Source of the DNA: Mycobacterium sp. IS-3022
Lineage (GTDB): Bacteria > Actinomycetota > Actinomycetes > Mycobacteriales > Mycobacteriaceae
NCBI RefSeq assembly: GCF_001500065.1
Contig: NZ_LQIN01000012.1
Location: 124,001-188,000, forward strand
DNA length: 64,000 nt
Reading direction: 5' to 3'
Below are positions 55,838-63,831 of this stretch, one piece after another. The position numbers and the translations under genes were made by a program. Below the pieces are notes generated by a model. The model was not told the DNA's origin. It was given only the letters and a program-made list of their open reading frames with translations, and made no database searches. How positions within the stretch are numbered: position 1 is the first letter of the stretch; each line of letters begins with the position of its first letter.

Positions 55838-57046
55838 ATGGCGTTCGGAGACGGCCCGGATGATGCGGCGCTGAAGTCGGCGTGGGAATCGTTCTGCGAC
55901 CGATTGAAGGCGGCGGGGGATCGGGTTTTCAAGGACCACAACCCAGCGTCCGGAGCCCAGCGTGTCGACGGATTCCGGTTCCTGACACAGAATCTGGGCC
56001 AGGCCTTCGACCTGGCACTGGAGACTCGGGACACGCGATACCCGATGATCCACACCTTCTGCCATCCCAGCCGCAAACTCGGTGGCGACTGTGCGGATTT
56101 CCTCTATCAGCAGGCGTGGATCGACGGGACGTCGACATACCGCATCACCGGTGAATGCGGCACGGCCAGCTTTCTCAACATCACGGTGCAGGGGCCACGC
56201 CGCGAGGGTCCCGGTGTGTTGCACGAACCGTTCGGCGATGTGCCCGAGGCCAATCTGACCGGCGCGGAATTGCGCACGGGGGCCGACGGAAATTTCGAGA
56301 TCTACATCGGCGGGCCGCCGCGCGGCCGGAACTGGCTGCCCACCACGGCGGGGACGCGAAAGCTGTTCATCCGCCAGGGTTTCGACCGCTGGGACGAACG
56401 ACCGGCCCGGATGCACATCGAGCGCGTCGACATGGAATCGCCCCGTCCGCTGCCGACTGCGGCCGACATGTTGGCGGCGATCGACTGGGCGGGCGACTTC
56501 CTGACCGGGATGATGGCCGACTGGCCGGAATATCCCTTCGCCTACGGCGGAGTCGACGCCGACCTGCCCAACGCGTTCCCGGAGATCGCGTCGACGGGCG
56601 CGGACGCGAAGCGAGGTCGAGCCGCGGTGAACATGCACTGGCGGCTCGCGTCCGACGAGGCGTTGGTCATCGAGTTCGAGGCCCACGACGGGCTCTGGAT
56701 GCTGACCAACATGGGTGCATTCTTCACCAGCATGGACTACCTGTACCGTCCCGTGAGCTACACGCCCAGCCGCACCGCGGTCGACGCCGACGGCCGGGTG
56801 CGAATCATTTTGTGCCACGACGACCCCGGCTATCACAACTGGTTGGACACGCAGGGTTTCGAACGGGGGAACGTGACTTACCGGCACATGCTCGATGGCG
56901 AGCCCGCAACATTGACCACGCGGCTGATCAAGCTGACCGGCCTGCCCGAGGCGCTGCCAGCGGACACCGCGACGGTGACGCCGGCGCAGCGCGCCGCCCA
57001 GATGTGGGATCGGTTTCGCGGTGTTCGGCAGCGTTTCAGCCTATAG
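55838..57046 (+). CDS. DUF1214-like protein
   Basis: 402 residues, ATG 55838 after GGAGAA. It is soluble. It shows the beta-rich DUF1214 pattern: TYRITGECGTASFLNITVQG, NFEIYIGGPPRGRNWLP, KLFIRQGFDRWDERPA, and a C-terminal block FHHDDPGYHNW-like (CHDDPGYHNWLDTQGFERG). Such domains are common in actinobacteria next to sulfotransferases and oxygenases but have no established enzyme activity. It is the last gene of this operon; a 12-bp-arm hairpin follows 3 nt after the stop. Confidence 0.75.
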   Translation: MAFGDGPDDAALKSAWESFCDRLKAAGDRVFKDHNPASGAQRVDGFRFLTQNLGQAFDLALETRDTRYPMIHTFCHPSRKLGGDCADFLYQQAWIDGTSTYRITGECGTASFLNITVQGPRREGPGVLHEPFGDVPEANLTGAELRTGADGNFEIYIGGPPRGRNWLPTTAGTRKLFIRQGFDRWDERPARMHIERVDMESPRPLPTAADMLAAIDWAGDFLTGMMADWPEYPFAYGGVDADLPNAFPEIASTGADAKRGRAAVNMHWRLASDEALVIEFEAHDGLWMLTNMGAFFTSMDYLYRPVSYTPSRTAVDADGRVRIILCHDDPGYHNWLDTQGFERGNVTYRHMLDGEPATLTTRLIKLTGLPEALPADTATVTPAQRAAQMWDRFRGVRQRFSL

Positions 57047-57049
57047 GCT

Positions 57050-57105
57050 GACCAGACGCAAATGTCCCTCCGCAGAACGGATTCTGGGGCCTCTTGCGTC
57101 TGGTC
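57050..57105. terminator. Hairpin between convergent genes
   Basis: GACCAGACGCAA (57050-57061) and TTGCGTCTGGTC (57094-57105) are perfect 12-bp arms around a 32-nt loop. It lies between the DUF1214-like gene and the convergent secreted-protein gene. Confidence 0.65.
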
Positions 57106-57117
57106 GCGCTGGAATGT

Positions 57118-57558
57118 CTACAGCCGTTGCAGCTTGAACGTCCAGAACTGCATGCCGGGCGGACCGTTGAAACAGCCGACGTTGTAATGCGACTCGATGG
57201 TGCCGACCAGCGAAACCTCATCCCATGAGTAGGTTTCGCGAGTGGGGAGTACCTGGCCGGGGCACCGCAACCCGTCGGGTACGTCGACGGTCATGGTGTA
57301 GCGGCCGTTGACCGCCAGGGCCTGGCCCTCGTAATACGCGTAGAACTTCAGCCGCGGCCGCGCGCTGACATACACGCAGTCGGGCTGCTTGTCCGGCCAG
57401 CAGGGACGGATGAACCACAGCCATGACGCGCGGTCATACCGATTGGTGAGCAGATCGTAGTTACCCCAGGTCATCGTCGCCTGCGCCGGCGGCGGGGCGA
57501 CGAGGCCCGCGGCCATGAGGAGCGCGGCCGCCACGACAAAGATCCTGAAGCGCTTCAA
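57118..57558 (-). CDS. Secreted protein with Sec signal peptide
   Basis: 146 residues, TTG 57558 with GGGAGGA upstream. The N-terminus KRFRIFVVAAALLMAAGLV, then APPPAQA, is a signal peptide with probable cleavage after AQA (about residue 27). The mature ~119 residues contain four cysteines, which may form two disulfides, and several aromatic blocks (WLWFIRPCWPDKQPDCVYV, MQFWTFKLQRL). It resembles small secreted mycobacterial proteins of unknown role. It does not obviously belong to the neighbouring metabolic genes. Confidence 0.82.
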   Translation of the reverse strand: MKRFRIFVVAAALLMAAGLVAPPPAQATMTWGNYDLLTNRYDRASWLWFIRPCWPDKQPDCVYVSARPRLKFYAYYEGQALAVNGRYTMTVDVPDGLRCPGQVLPTRETYSWDEVSLVGTIESHYNVGCFNGPPGMQFWTFKLQRL

Positions 57559-57625
57559 CGTCGGTCCTCCCAGTACCCCGCCCCGCTGCTCATCAAAGCA
57601 TCTCGTTGCGCGCCACGCCTACCGA

Positions 57626-58987
57626 TCAGGCGATGACGGCGGCTTCCTTGCGCTCGGTGATCGGCCGCGCCAGTTCCTGGTCGTCGCAGATGCGCTGCAA
57701 CTTCTCCAACGTCTCGTCGAGGCCCGGGCCGAGCGGCTTGCTCGGCGTGAACGTCGCGGGCAGGTTGCGCATACCCTGGATGACCCCGATCGTGTCGTAG
57801 TGCACGGTGCCTTCGGGATCGCACACGTAGTCGGGCATCCGGTCCAACACGGCGGTCAGCATCGACTTGAAGACGGTCCGTGCCACGTTGGAGCCGACGC
57901 ACCGGTGCACACCGATGCCGAAGCTGAAGTGCCGGTTGCCCTTCCGGTCGAGAATGACCTCGTTCGGCTTCTCGAACACCGACGGATCGCGGTTGGCCAT
58001 GGCCCACGACAGCCAGAGCCGCTCGTACTGCTTGAACCGCTGCCCCTCCACCTCGACGTCTTCGGAGAAAGTCCGGCCGTCGCCGGGCGCCGGAGTGAAG
58101 AAGCGCAGGAACTCCTCGGTGGCCGGATGCAGCAGCTTGTCCCGCTCGCGGCTGAGCCGGTCCCGTTCGTCGGGGTGCTCGCCGAGCCATTCCAGCGCGT
58201 GCGCGGTCAGTGCGGTCGTGGTGTCGAAGCCTCCGCCGATGATCAGCCCCAGGTTGCCGAGGATCTCCATGTCGGGAGCGGGTTCGCCGTCGATGCGCAA
58301 CTGCACCAGCGCGTTCACCAGCCCGGGTCGCGGATTCTCGCGGATCTCCATCATGTTGTTGATGAGGTCGATCCCCATTTCGCGGTGCTGCTCGTTGATC
58401 TTCTCGCGCTCGGGGGAGTGTTCCGGTGTGTACACCGAGGCGTGGGTGGGCTCGCTGTAGACGTTCCACTTCTTGAGATCGATGCCCATCATCGCGAGCG
58501 TGAAGACGGCGGGCACCACGTTGGCGAGATGTTCGACGAAGTCGATGCGACCCGTTTCGATGTGCTCATCGAGGGCCGCGCGGGTGATCTCGTCGACGAA
58601 CGGTTCCCAACGTTTGATCGCGGCGGGAGACAGGTATGGGTTCAGCGCACCGCGGTAGATACTGTGCTCGGGCTCGTCCATCTCGAGGATGCCGCCGCGA
58701 ACCACCGTGGCACGACTGGCCTTCGGGATCGTGATGCCCTGAAACGGTGTCTCACCGGTGATGTCATGGTGATTGGACACCGCAGGGCAGCGGGCCAGTT
58801 CGAAGACATGCTTGCTGTCCGCGGCGACCCAGTGCCCGTTGTAGGTATCCGTCCAGGCCATCGGGCACCGAGACTGCATCTCGTCGGTGATCTTCTCGAA
58901 CTGCAGCCGGTATTCCGGTGTGTGCCGGTCGAAGTGGTACCTGTTCTTCTTGCGGTCGTCGTCGGTCGCGACATCGTCGATGGTCAC
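57626..58987 (-). CDS. Cytochrome P450
   Basis: 453 residues, GTG 58987 with AGGAG upstream. I-helix GGGFDTTT (251-258): the usual acidic residue before Thr is Asp. Glu292/Arg295 form ExxR and the haem loop is FGIGVHRCVG with Cys363. It is longer than the other four P450s and has a C-terminal extension (about 40 residues after the last family strand). It is followed on the coding side by no gene, but preceded by a ferredoxin (59222) and a mycofactocin-type SDR, so it is probably part of that operon. Confidence 0.94.
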   Translation of the reverse strand: MTIDDVATDDDRKKNRYHFDRHTPEYRLQFEKITDEMQSRCPMAWTDTYNGHWVAADSKHVFELARCPAVSNHHDITGETPFQGITIPKASRATVVRGGILEMDEPEHSIYRGALNPYLSPAAIKRWEPFVDEITRAALDEHIETGRIDFVEHLANVVPAVFTLAMMGIDLKKWNVYSEPTHASVYTPEHSPEREKINEQHREMGIDLINNMMEIRENPRPGLVNALVQLRIDGEPAPDMEILGNLGLIIGGGFDTTTALTAHALEWLGEHPDERDRLSRERDKLLHPATEEFLRFFTPAPGDGRTFSEDVEVEGQRFKQYERLWLSWAMANRDPSVFEKPNEVILDRKGNRHFSFGIGVHRCVGSNVARTVFKSMLTAVLDRMPDYVCDPEGTVHYDTIGVIQGMRNLPATFTPSKPLGPGLDETLEKLQRICDDQELARPITERKEAAVIA

Positions 58988-59030
58988 GGCGCGTCTCCTA
59001 TCGCGTTCTCGGCGGCCGGCGGTAGCGGCG

Positions 59031-59222
59031 TCATTCGATGACGATGGCCTGTTCCGGACATGACTGCGCCGCCTCCCTGACCAGCTCCTCCTGATCGGCG
59101 GGCACCACTTCGTTCACCGGCGACGAATGACCGTCGACATCGTCGAGTTCGAACGAATCGGGTGCGATCATCGCGCACAGCGTGTGTCCCTGGCAGCGCG
59201 TTCCGTCAACCGAAACCTTCAC
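59031..59222 (-). CDS. [3Fe-4S]-type ferredoxin
   Basis: 63 residues from GTG 59222, preferred because AAAGGAG lies 8 nt upstream; the GTG at 59231 overlaps that site. The start MKVSVDGTRCQGHTLC parallels MKVTVDEDRCAGHGMC of the ferredoxin at 33259. Ligands: C-x5-C with His at the variable position and the Cys of SCPEQAI. It supplies the P450 whose gene starts 43 nt further on. Confidence 0.92.
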   Translation of the reverse strand: MKVSVDGTRCQGHTLCAMIAPDSFELDDVDGHSSPVNEVVPADQEELVREAAQSCPEQAIVIE

Positions 59223-59240
59223 TGTCGCCACTCCTTTCGC

Positions 59241-60101
59241 CTAGTTGTGGTAGTCGTACCACTTCAGGTAACCGCCGGCGTCGACGCGCAACTGCGCACC
59301 GGTGACGAAGCGCGCTTCGTCGGAGGCCAACCACAGCACCGCATTGCTGATGTCCTCGGGCTCGATCCACGGCACCTTCATGGCCTGCTGGACGTAGAAC
59401 ACCGGCTCGGCGTCCTTGAGCTCGGGCTTCTCGAGGTCGGGCCGGAAAGAGCGGTACATCGGCTCGCTCTGCAGCATGTTGGTGTTGCAGTTGGTGGGAT
59501 GCACGACGTTGGCGCGGATGCCGCGCGGTGCGAGCTCGGTGGCCAAATCGTGCACGTAGGCCGACAGTGCCCGCTTGGAATGCACGTAGGCCATGCCGCC
59601 GGGGTCATTACCCGGGTCGTTCTTCTGATGGGTGTCCATCAGTGCCGCGGTGGATCCGGTCGCGATGATCGACGCGCCCTCTTTGAGGTGCAGCAGCGAC
59701 ACCTGGATCGCGTTGATCGTGCCGATCAGGTTGGTGTTGATGACGTCGATCCAAGCCTGAAGGGGCGGTTGGCCTTTCATCCCCGCGACGCCGGCCTGCG
59801 CGACGACGATGTCGAGTCCGCCCAGCTGGGAGATACCGTCCTCCAGCGCGGCCTTCAACTGCGAGGCCTCGCGCACGTCGGCCTTGGCGGTGACCACGCG
59901 CTGACCGGTCTTCTCGATGAAGGCCGCGGTCTCCTCGAGATCCTCCGGGGTGGCCATCGGGTAGCCGATGGTGTCGATGTTCTCGCAGAGGTCCACCGCG
60001 ATGATGTCGGCGCCTTCCTCGGCCAGCCGTACCGCGTGGCTACGCCCCTGCCCACGCGCCGCACCGGTGACGAATGCGACCTTGCCCTGTACGCGTCCCA
60101 C
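59241..60101 (-). CDS. Mycofactocin-type SDR family oxidoreductase
   Basis: 286 residues, GTG 60101 after AGGAAAGG. It shows the diagnostic GKVAFVTGAARGQGRSHAVR and EEGADIIAVDLC of the mycofactocin-dependent subfamily (TIGR03971). Catalytic Ser in TGSTAAL, Tyr/Lys in YVHSKRAL. It is similar to 1933-2772 but with an insertion around the active site (MDTHQKNDPGNDPGG). It is in the same operon as the ferredoxin and P450, so the P450 product may be its alcohol substrate. The mycofactocin biosynthesis genes are not in the window. Confidence 0.92.
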   Translation of the reverse strand: MGRVQGKVAFVTGAARGQGRSHAVRLAEEGADIIAVDLCENIDTIGYPMATPEDLEETAAFIEKTGQRVVTAKADVREASQLKAALEDGISQLGGLDIVVAQAGVAGMKGQPPLQAWIDVINTNLIGTINAIQVSLLHLKEGASIIATGSTAALMDTHQKNDPGNDPGGMAYVHSKRALSAYVHDLATELAPRGIRANVVHPTNCNTNMLQSEPMYRSFRPDLEKPELKDAEPVFYVQQAMKVPWIEPEDISNAVLWLASDEARFVTGAQLRVDAGGYLKWYDYHN

Positions 60102-60130
60102 TCGAGATCCTTTCCTGTTGTCTTCGCTCG

Positions 60131-60841
60131 CTATGTGTTTCGGCCGCCGTTGACGCCCAAGATCTGCCCGGTGATGTAGCCCGCCTCCTCGGACACCAGG
60201 AACGCGCATGCGGCCGCGATGTCCTCCGGCCTGCCGATCCGGCGCACCGGCGTGGTGTCGATGTTCTGTTGCACCACCAGGTAGCCGCGCTGCTCGGACT
60301 TGCGCAGCATCGGTGTGTCGATGAATCCCGGAGGCACCGCATTGACCGTGATGCCGCTGGGCCCGTATTCCAGCGCAAGCGACTTCGTCAGCCCGTTGAC
60401 CGCCGACTTGGCCGCCACATATGACGACATGTAGGGCTGTCCGGAATGGGTGCTCGACGAGGAGATGTTGACGATGCGGCCCCACCCGGCCTCGACCATG
60501 TCGGGCAGCACGGCCTGGATGCAGTGGAATACCCCGTTGAGGTTGACGTCGATCACGCGTTGCCAGTCGGTGAAGGTGAGATCGGTGAAGCGTTTGAACT
60601 TCTCCATGCCGGCGGCGTTCACCAGAACCGTCACCGGTCCGAGTTGGGCGCGCACCGCGCCGAGCGCCTCCTCGACCTGAGCGCGGTCGGTCACGTCCGC
60701 GGTGAAGGCGAACTCTTCTTCCGAGGGGTTGTTCGGGGGGTTTATGTCGATGACGGCAACGTGCATGCCGTCAGCGCGTAAGCGGTGCGCCACGGCCTGT
60801 CCGATGCCCGAACCACCTCCGGTCACGACGGCGTTCTTCAT
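60131..60841 (-). CDS. Short-chain dehydrogenase/reductase
   Basis: 236 residues, ATG 60841. It is a classical SDR: TGGGSGIGQA cofactor turn, IDIN favouring NAD, NAAGMEKF, catalytic Ser in ISSSSTHSG and Tyr/Lys in YVAAKSAV, ending ITGQILGVNGG. It resembles the SDR at 28613 in the Rieske operon, including the PPGFIDTPM segment. It is divergent from the aldehyde dehydrogenase, with a GAGAA-type operator between them. It probably opens the operon with the mycofactocin SDR, ferredoxin and P450. Confidence 0.92.
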   Translation of the reverse strand: MKNAVVTGGGSGIGQAVAHRLRADGMHVAVIDINPPNNPSEEEFAFTADVTDRAQVEEALGAVRAQLGPVTVLVNAAGMEKFKRFTDLTFTDWQRVIDVNLNGVFHCIQAVLPDMVEAGWGRIVNISSSSTHSGQPYMSSYVAAKSAVNGLTKSLALEYGPSGITVNAVPPGFIDTPMLRKSEQRGYLVVQQNIDTTPVRRIGRPEDIAAACAFLVSEEAGYITGQILGVNGGRNT

Positions 60842-60886
60842 GACTCCGCCTGGCCTCCGCCCATCAAGAATCGTCCTTTCGATTAT

Positions 60887-60901
60887 GAGAACCGTACTCT
60901 C
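60887..60901. promoter_or_regulatory. GAGAA-N5-CTCTC operator
   Basis: GAGAACCGTACTCTC matches GAGAA-N5-TTCTC with one changed base. It lies 45 nt upstream of the SDR start at 60841, in the divergent region with the aldehyde dehydrogenase gene. Confidence 0.5.
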
Positions 60902-61026
60902 GCGTCTTGCAACTCCGCAAGACACGACACCGCTGCGATTCGCACTGGTGAGACGGTTGGGGGCCGATTGTCGCACCGTTAACCGCAGGCAGTGGCGATT
61001 CCCGCCATTTCCTTGAGTTCTCTCCA

Positions 61027-61045
61027 GGCGAATGTATGATTCGCC
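61027..61045. promoter_or_regulatory. GGCGAAT palindrome
   Basis: GGCGAAT-GTATG-ATTCGCC is a perfect 7-bp-arm inverted repeat 70 nt before the aldehyde dehydrogenase. It could be an operator or a small hairpin. No second copy was found in the window. Confidence 0.4.
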
Positions 61046-61051
61046 GGTGAT

Positions 61052-61066
61052 GAGAATGAAGTTTCC
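61052..61066. promoter_or_regulatory. Weak GAGAA-type site before aldehyde dehydrogenase
   Basis: GAGAATGAAGTTTCC keeps the left arm and spacer of the GAGAA-N5-TTCTC motif; with its flanks it reads GATGAGAA-N5-TTTCCATC, pairing at 6 of 8 positions. It lies about 50 nt before the gene at 61115. Confidence 0.35.
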
Positions 61067-61114
61067 ATCACACCACAAGCACATTAACCACGCTGGCGAT
61101 GGCTGCTGAGGAGG

Positions 61115-62605
61115 ATGATGCAGGAAGCGACGACCATCTCGGGTGACGAAGCGGCTCCGGAAGCCGCTGTCGAGCGGCGGCTGCTGATCGGCGGAAAGCT
61201 ACTCGAGACGTCCCGGACGTTTCCATCCATCAACCCCGCCACCGGCGAGGTGCTCGGTCATGCGCCGGACGCCACGGTCGCCGACGCCGAAGTCGCCGTG
61301 AGTGCGGCACGCCGCGCGTTCGACGAGACCGACTGGTCGACGAACACCGAACTGCGCATCCGTTGCCTCGAACAGTTCCATCGGGCACTGGTCGAACACC
61401 GTGACGAGCTCGCCGCGCTGACGATCGCCGAAGTCGGTGCCACCGAGGCGCTCTGCCGGGGCGCGCAGCTGGACCAACCCATCGAGATCGTGCGCTACTA
61501 CGCCGAGCTGTTGAAGAGCTATCCACTGACCGAGGATCTCGGCAATATCGAGAGCCGCGGCATGCAGCACCACCGCTGGGTGGAGAAGGAAGCCGCCGGT
61601 GTGGTGGCGGCGATCATCGCCTACAACTATCCGAACCAGCTCGCGCTCGCGAAGCTGGCGCCCGCGTTGGCGGCCGGGTGCACGGTGATCCTCAAGTCCG
61701 CGCCCGACACCCCGCTGATCACCCTGGCGCTCGGTGAGCTGATCGTCCAGCACACCGACATCCCGGCCGGCGTCGTCAACGTGCTCAGCGGGGCCGACCC
61801 TGACGTCGGCGCAGCGCTGACCACCAGCCCGGACGTGGACATGGTGACGTTCACCGGCTCCACGCCGACCGGCCGCCGGATCATGGCGGCCGCCAGCGAG
61901 ACGCTGAAGAAGGTGTTCCTCGAACTGGGCGGCAAGTCGGCGGCGATCGTCCTCGACGACGCCGACTTCAACACGGCCGCGCTGTTCAGTGCGTTCAGCA
62001 TGGTGACCCATGCCGGCCAGGGCTGTGCGTTGACGTCGCGGCTGCTGGTGCCGCGTTCGCACCACGACGAGATCGTGGAGCTGATCAAGAACAACTTCGG
62101 CCTCGTGCGTTACGGCGACCCGGCCGACCCCCAGACGTACATGGGGCCACTTATCAGCGAGAAGCAGCGCGACAAGGTCGACAGCATGGTCAAGCGGGCC
62201 GTGGCGGCCGGCGCGACGCTGGTGACCGGCGGTGGCAAGGTCGACCCCGGCTACTTCTATACGCCGACGCTGCTGACCGACGTCGATCCCGACAGCGAGA
62301 TCGCGCAGGAGGAAGTGTTCGGTCCCGTACTCGTCGTCATCGCCTACGACGACGATGACGATGCGGTGCGGATCGCGAACAACTCGATCTACGGACTGTC
62401 GGGCGCGGTGTTCGGCAGCCAGGACAGGGCGCTGGCCGTCGCGCGTCGGATCCGCACGGGCACCTTCTCGATCAACGGCGGCAACTACTTCAGCCCCGAC
62501 AGCCCGTTCGGCGGATACAAACAGTCCGGCATCGGCCGAGAGATGGGCACGGCGGGACTCGAGGAGTTCCTGGAATCCAAGACGTTTGCAACGGTGGTGA
62601 ATTGA
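61115..62605 (+). CDS. Aldehyde dehydrogenase
   Basis: 496 residues from ATG 61115 (ATG 61118 is equally possible; GAGGAGG is just upstream). Signatures: YNYPNQLALAKLAPALAAG, FTGSTPTGRR, general base Glu in LELGGKS, and the nucleophile Cys in GQGCALTSR, then EEVFGPV. It is related to but distinct from the one at 22536. Its stop overlaps the CoA-transferase start (TGATG), so the acid it makes may be the acid that is activated. Confidence 0.94.
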   Translation: MMQEATTISGDEAAPEAAVERRLLIGGKLLETSRTFPSINPATGEVLGHAPDATVADAEVAVSAARRAFDETDWSTNTELRIRCLEQFHRALVEHRDELAALTIAEVGATEALCRGAQLDQPIEIVRYYAELLKSYPLTEDLGNIESRGMQHHRWVEKEAAGVVAAIIAYNYPNQLALAKLAPALAAGCTVILKSAPDTPLITLALGELIVQHTDIPAGVVNVLSGADPDVGAALTTSPDVDMVTFTGSTPTGRRIMAAASETLKKVFLELGGKSAAIVLDDADFNTAALFSAFSMVTHAGQGCALTSRLLVPRSHHDEIVELIKNNFGLVRYGDPADPQTYMGPLISEKQRDKVDSMVKRAVAAGATLVTGGGKVDPGYFYTPTLLTDVDPDSEIAQEEVFGPVLVVIAYDDDDDAVRIANNSIYGLSGAVFGSQDRALAVARRIRTGTFSINGGNYFSPDSPFGGYKQSGIGREMGTAGLEEFLESKTFATVVN

Positions 62606-63813
62606 TGAGCAGGCCGCTCGAGGGGATTCGCGTCCTCGAAGTCGCGATGTATGGCTTCGTTCCGTCCGCAGGCGCGGTGCTGCGCGAGTGGGGCGCCGAC
62701 GTCGTCAAGGTCGAACACGCGGTGACGGGCGACCCGCAGCGCGGGCTGCGGCAGACCGGCCTGCTGCGCGTCGAAGGCGACCCGAACCCCAACATCGAGC
62801 ACGCCAACCGGGGCAAGCGCAGCATCGGCCTGGACATGTCGGTGCCCGAGGGGCGCGAGATCCTGCTGGAGCTCGCCCGTCGCGCCGACGTCTTCCTGAC
62901 CAGCTTCCTGCCCGGGCATCGGCAGAAGTTCGGCATCGACGTCGACGACATCCGCGCCGTGAATCCCAACATCATCTACGCCCGCGGCAGCGCGCTGGGC
63001 CCGCGCGGCGAGGAGTCGGTCAAGGGCGGGTACGACATGACCGCGTTCTGGTGCCGGGCCGGCACCGCGGCGACGATCACGCCGCCCGGCACGCCGGGCA
63101 TGGTCGGGCCTCCTGGACCTGCTTACGGCGACACGATCTCCGGTACGAACCTGGCCGGCGGGATCGCCGCGGCGCTGCTGAAACGCGAACGCACCGGCGA
63201 GCCGTCGGTGGTCGACGTCTCGCTGCTCGGCAGCGGGCTGTGGTCGCTCGGGCACACCGTCGCCCTGACCAAGCATCTCGGCCAGCGCATGGAGGCCTTC
63301 CCGCCCGGTGTGCACGGCTCGCCGATCAACCCGCTCGTCGGGCTCTACCCGACCGCCGACGACCGCTACATCTCGTTCGTGATGATGCAGCCCACCAAGT
63401 TCTGGGCCGACGTCTGCAAGCACATGGACCTCGACGAGCTCGCCGACGATCCGCGGTTCGCAACGGTCGAGTCGATCGCGGAGAACACCGAGACGGCCGC
63501 CGAGATCCTCAAGGAGGCGATGTCCAAGCGGCCGCTGGCCGAGTGGAGCGAGCGGTTCGCGACGCTGCTCGGACCGTGGGCACCGGTGCAGGACACCCTG
63601 CAGGCCGCCGAGGACGCGCAGATCCGGGCGAACGAGTACCTGGTGCAGGCGGGCGAACTCGAGCTGGTCGCAAACCCCGTGCAGTTCGATGTCGCCGCTC
63701 CGCAATCGGGGCCCGCGCCCGGCTTCGCCGAGCAAACCGACGAAATTTTGCTGGAACTCGGGTTGGATTGGGACCGCATCATCGAGCTCAAGACGGCCGG
63801 CGCGGTCACCTAA
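62605..63813 (+). CDS. Class III (CaiB/BaiF) CoA-transferase family protein
   Basis: 402 residues, ATG 62605. Family blocks: LEGIRVLEVAMYGFVPSAGA, LREWGADVVKVEH, NRGKRSIGLDMSVPEGRE, and the catalytic Asp144 in GGYDMTAFW. It would transfer CoA from a donor to a carboxylate, or racemise an acyl-CoA as AMACR does, also a member of this family and important for sterol side chains. Coupled to the aldehyde dehydrogenase before it. Confidence 0.92.
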   Translation: MSRPLEGIRVLEVAMYGFVPSAGAVLREWGADVVKVEHAVTGDPQRGLRQTGLLRVEGDPNPNIEHANRGKRSIGLDMSVPEGREILLELARRADVFLTSFLPGHRQKFGIDVDDIRAVNPNIIYARGSALGPRGEESVKGGYDMTAFWCRAGTAATITPPGTPGMVGPPGPAYGDTISGTNLAGGIAAALLKRERTGEPSVVDVSLLGSGLWSLGHTVALTKHLGQRMEAFPPGVHGSPINPLVGLYPTADDRYISFVMMQPTKFWADVCKHMDLDELADDPRFATVESIAENTETAAEILKEAMSKRPLAEWSERFATLLGPWAPVQDTLQAAEDAQIRANEYLVQAGELELVANPVQFDVAAPQSGPAPGFAEQTDEILLELGLDWDRIIELKTAGAVT

Positions 63814-63831
63814 GTTCGAGGAAGAGTCCCA

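Noticed and set aside
59223-59231. Upstream GTG start of the ferredoxin at 59231
   Set aside because: The AAAGGAG ribosome site overlaps that codon; GTG 59222 has proper spacing and matches the start of the ferredoxin at 33259.
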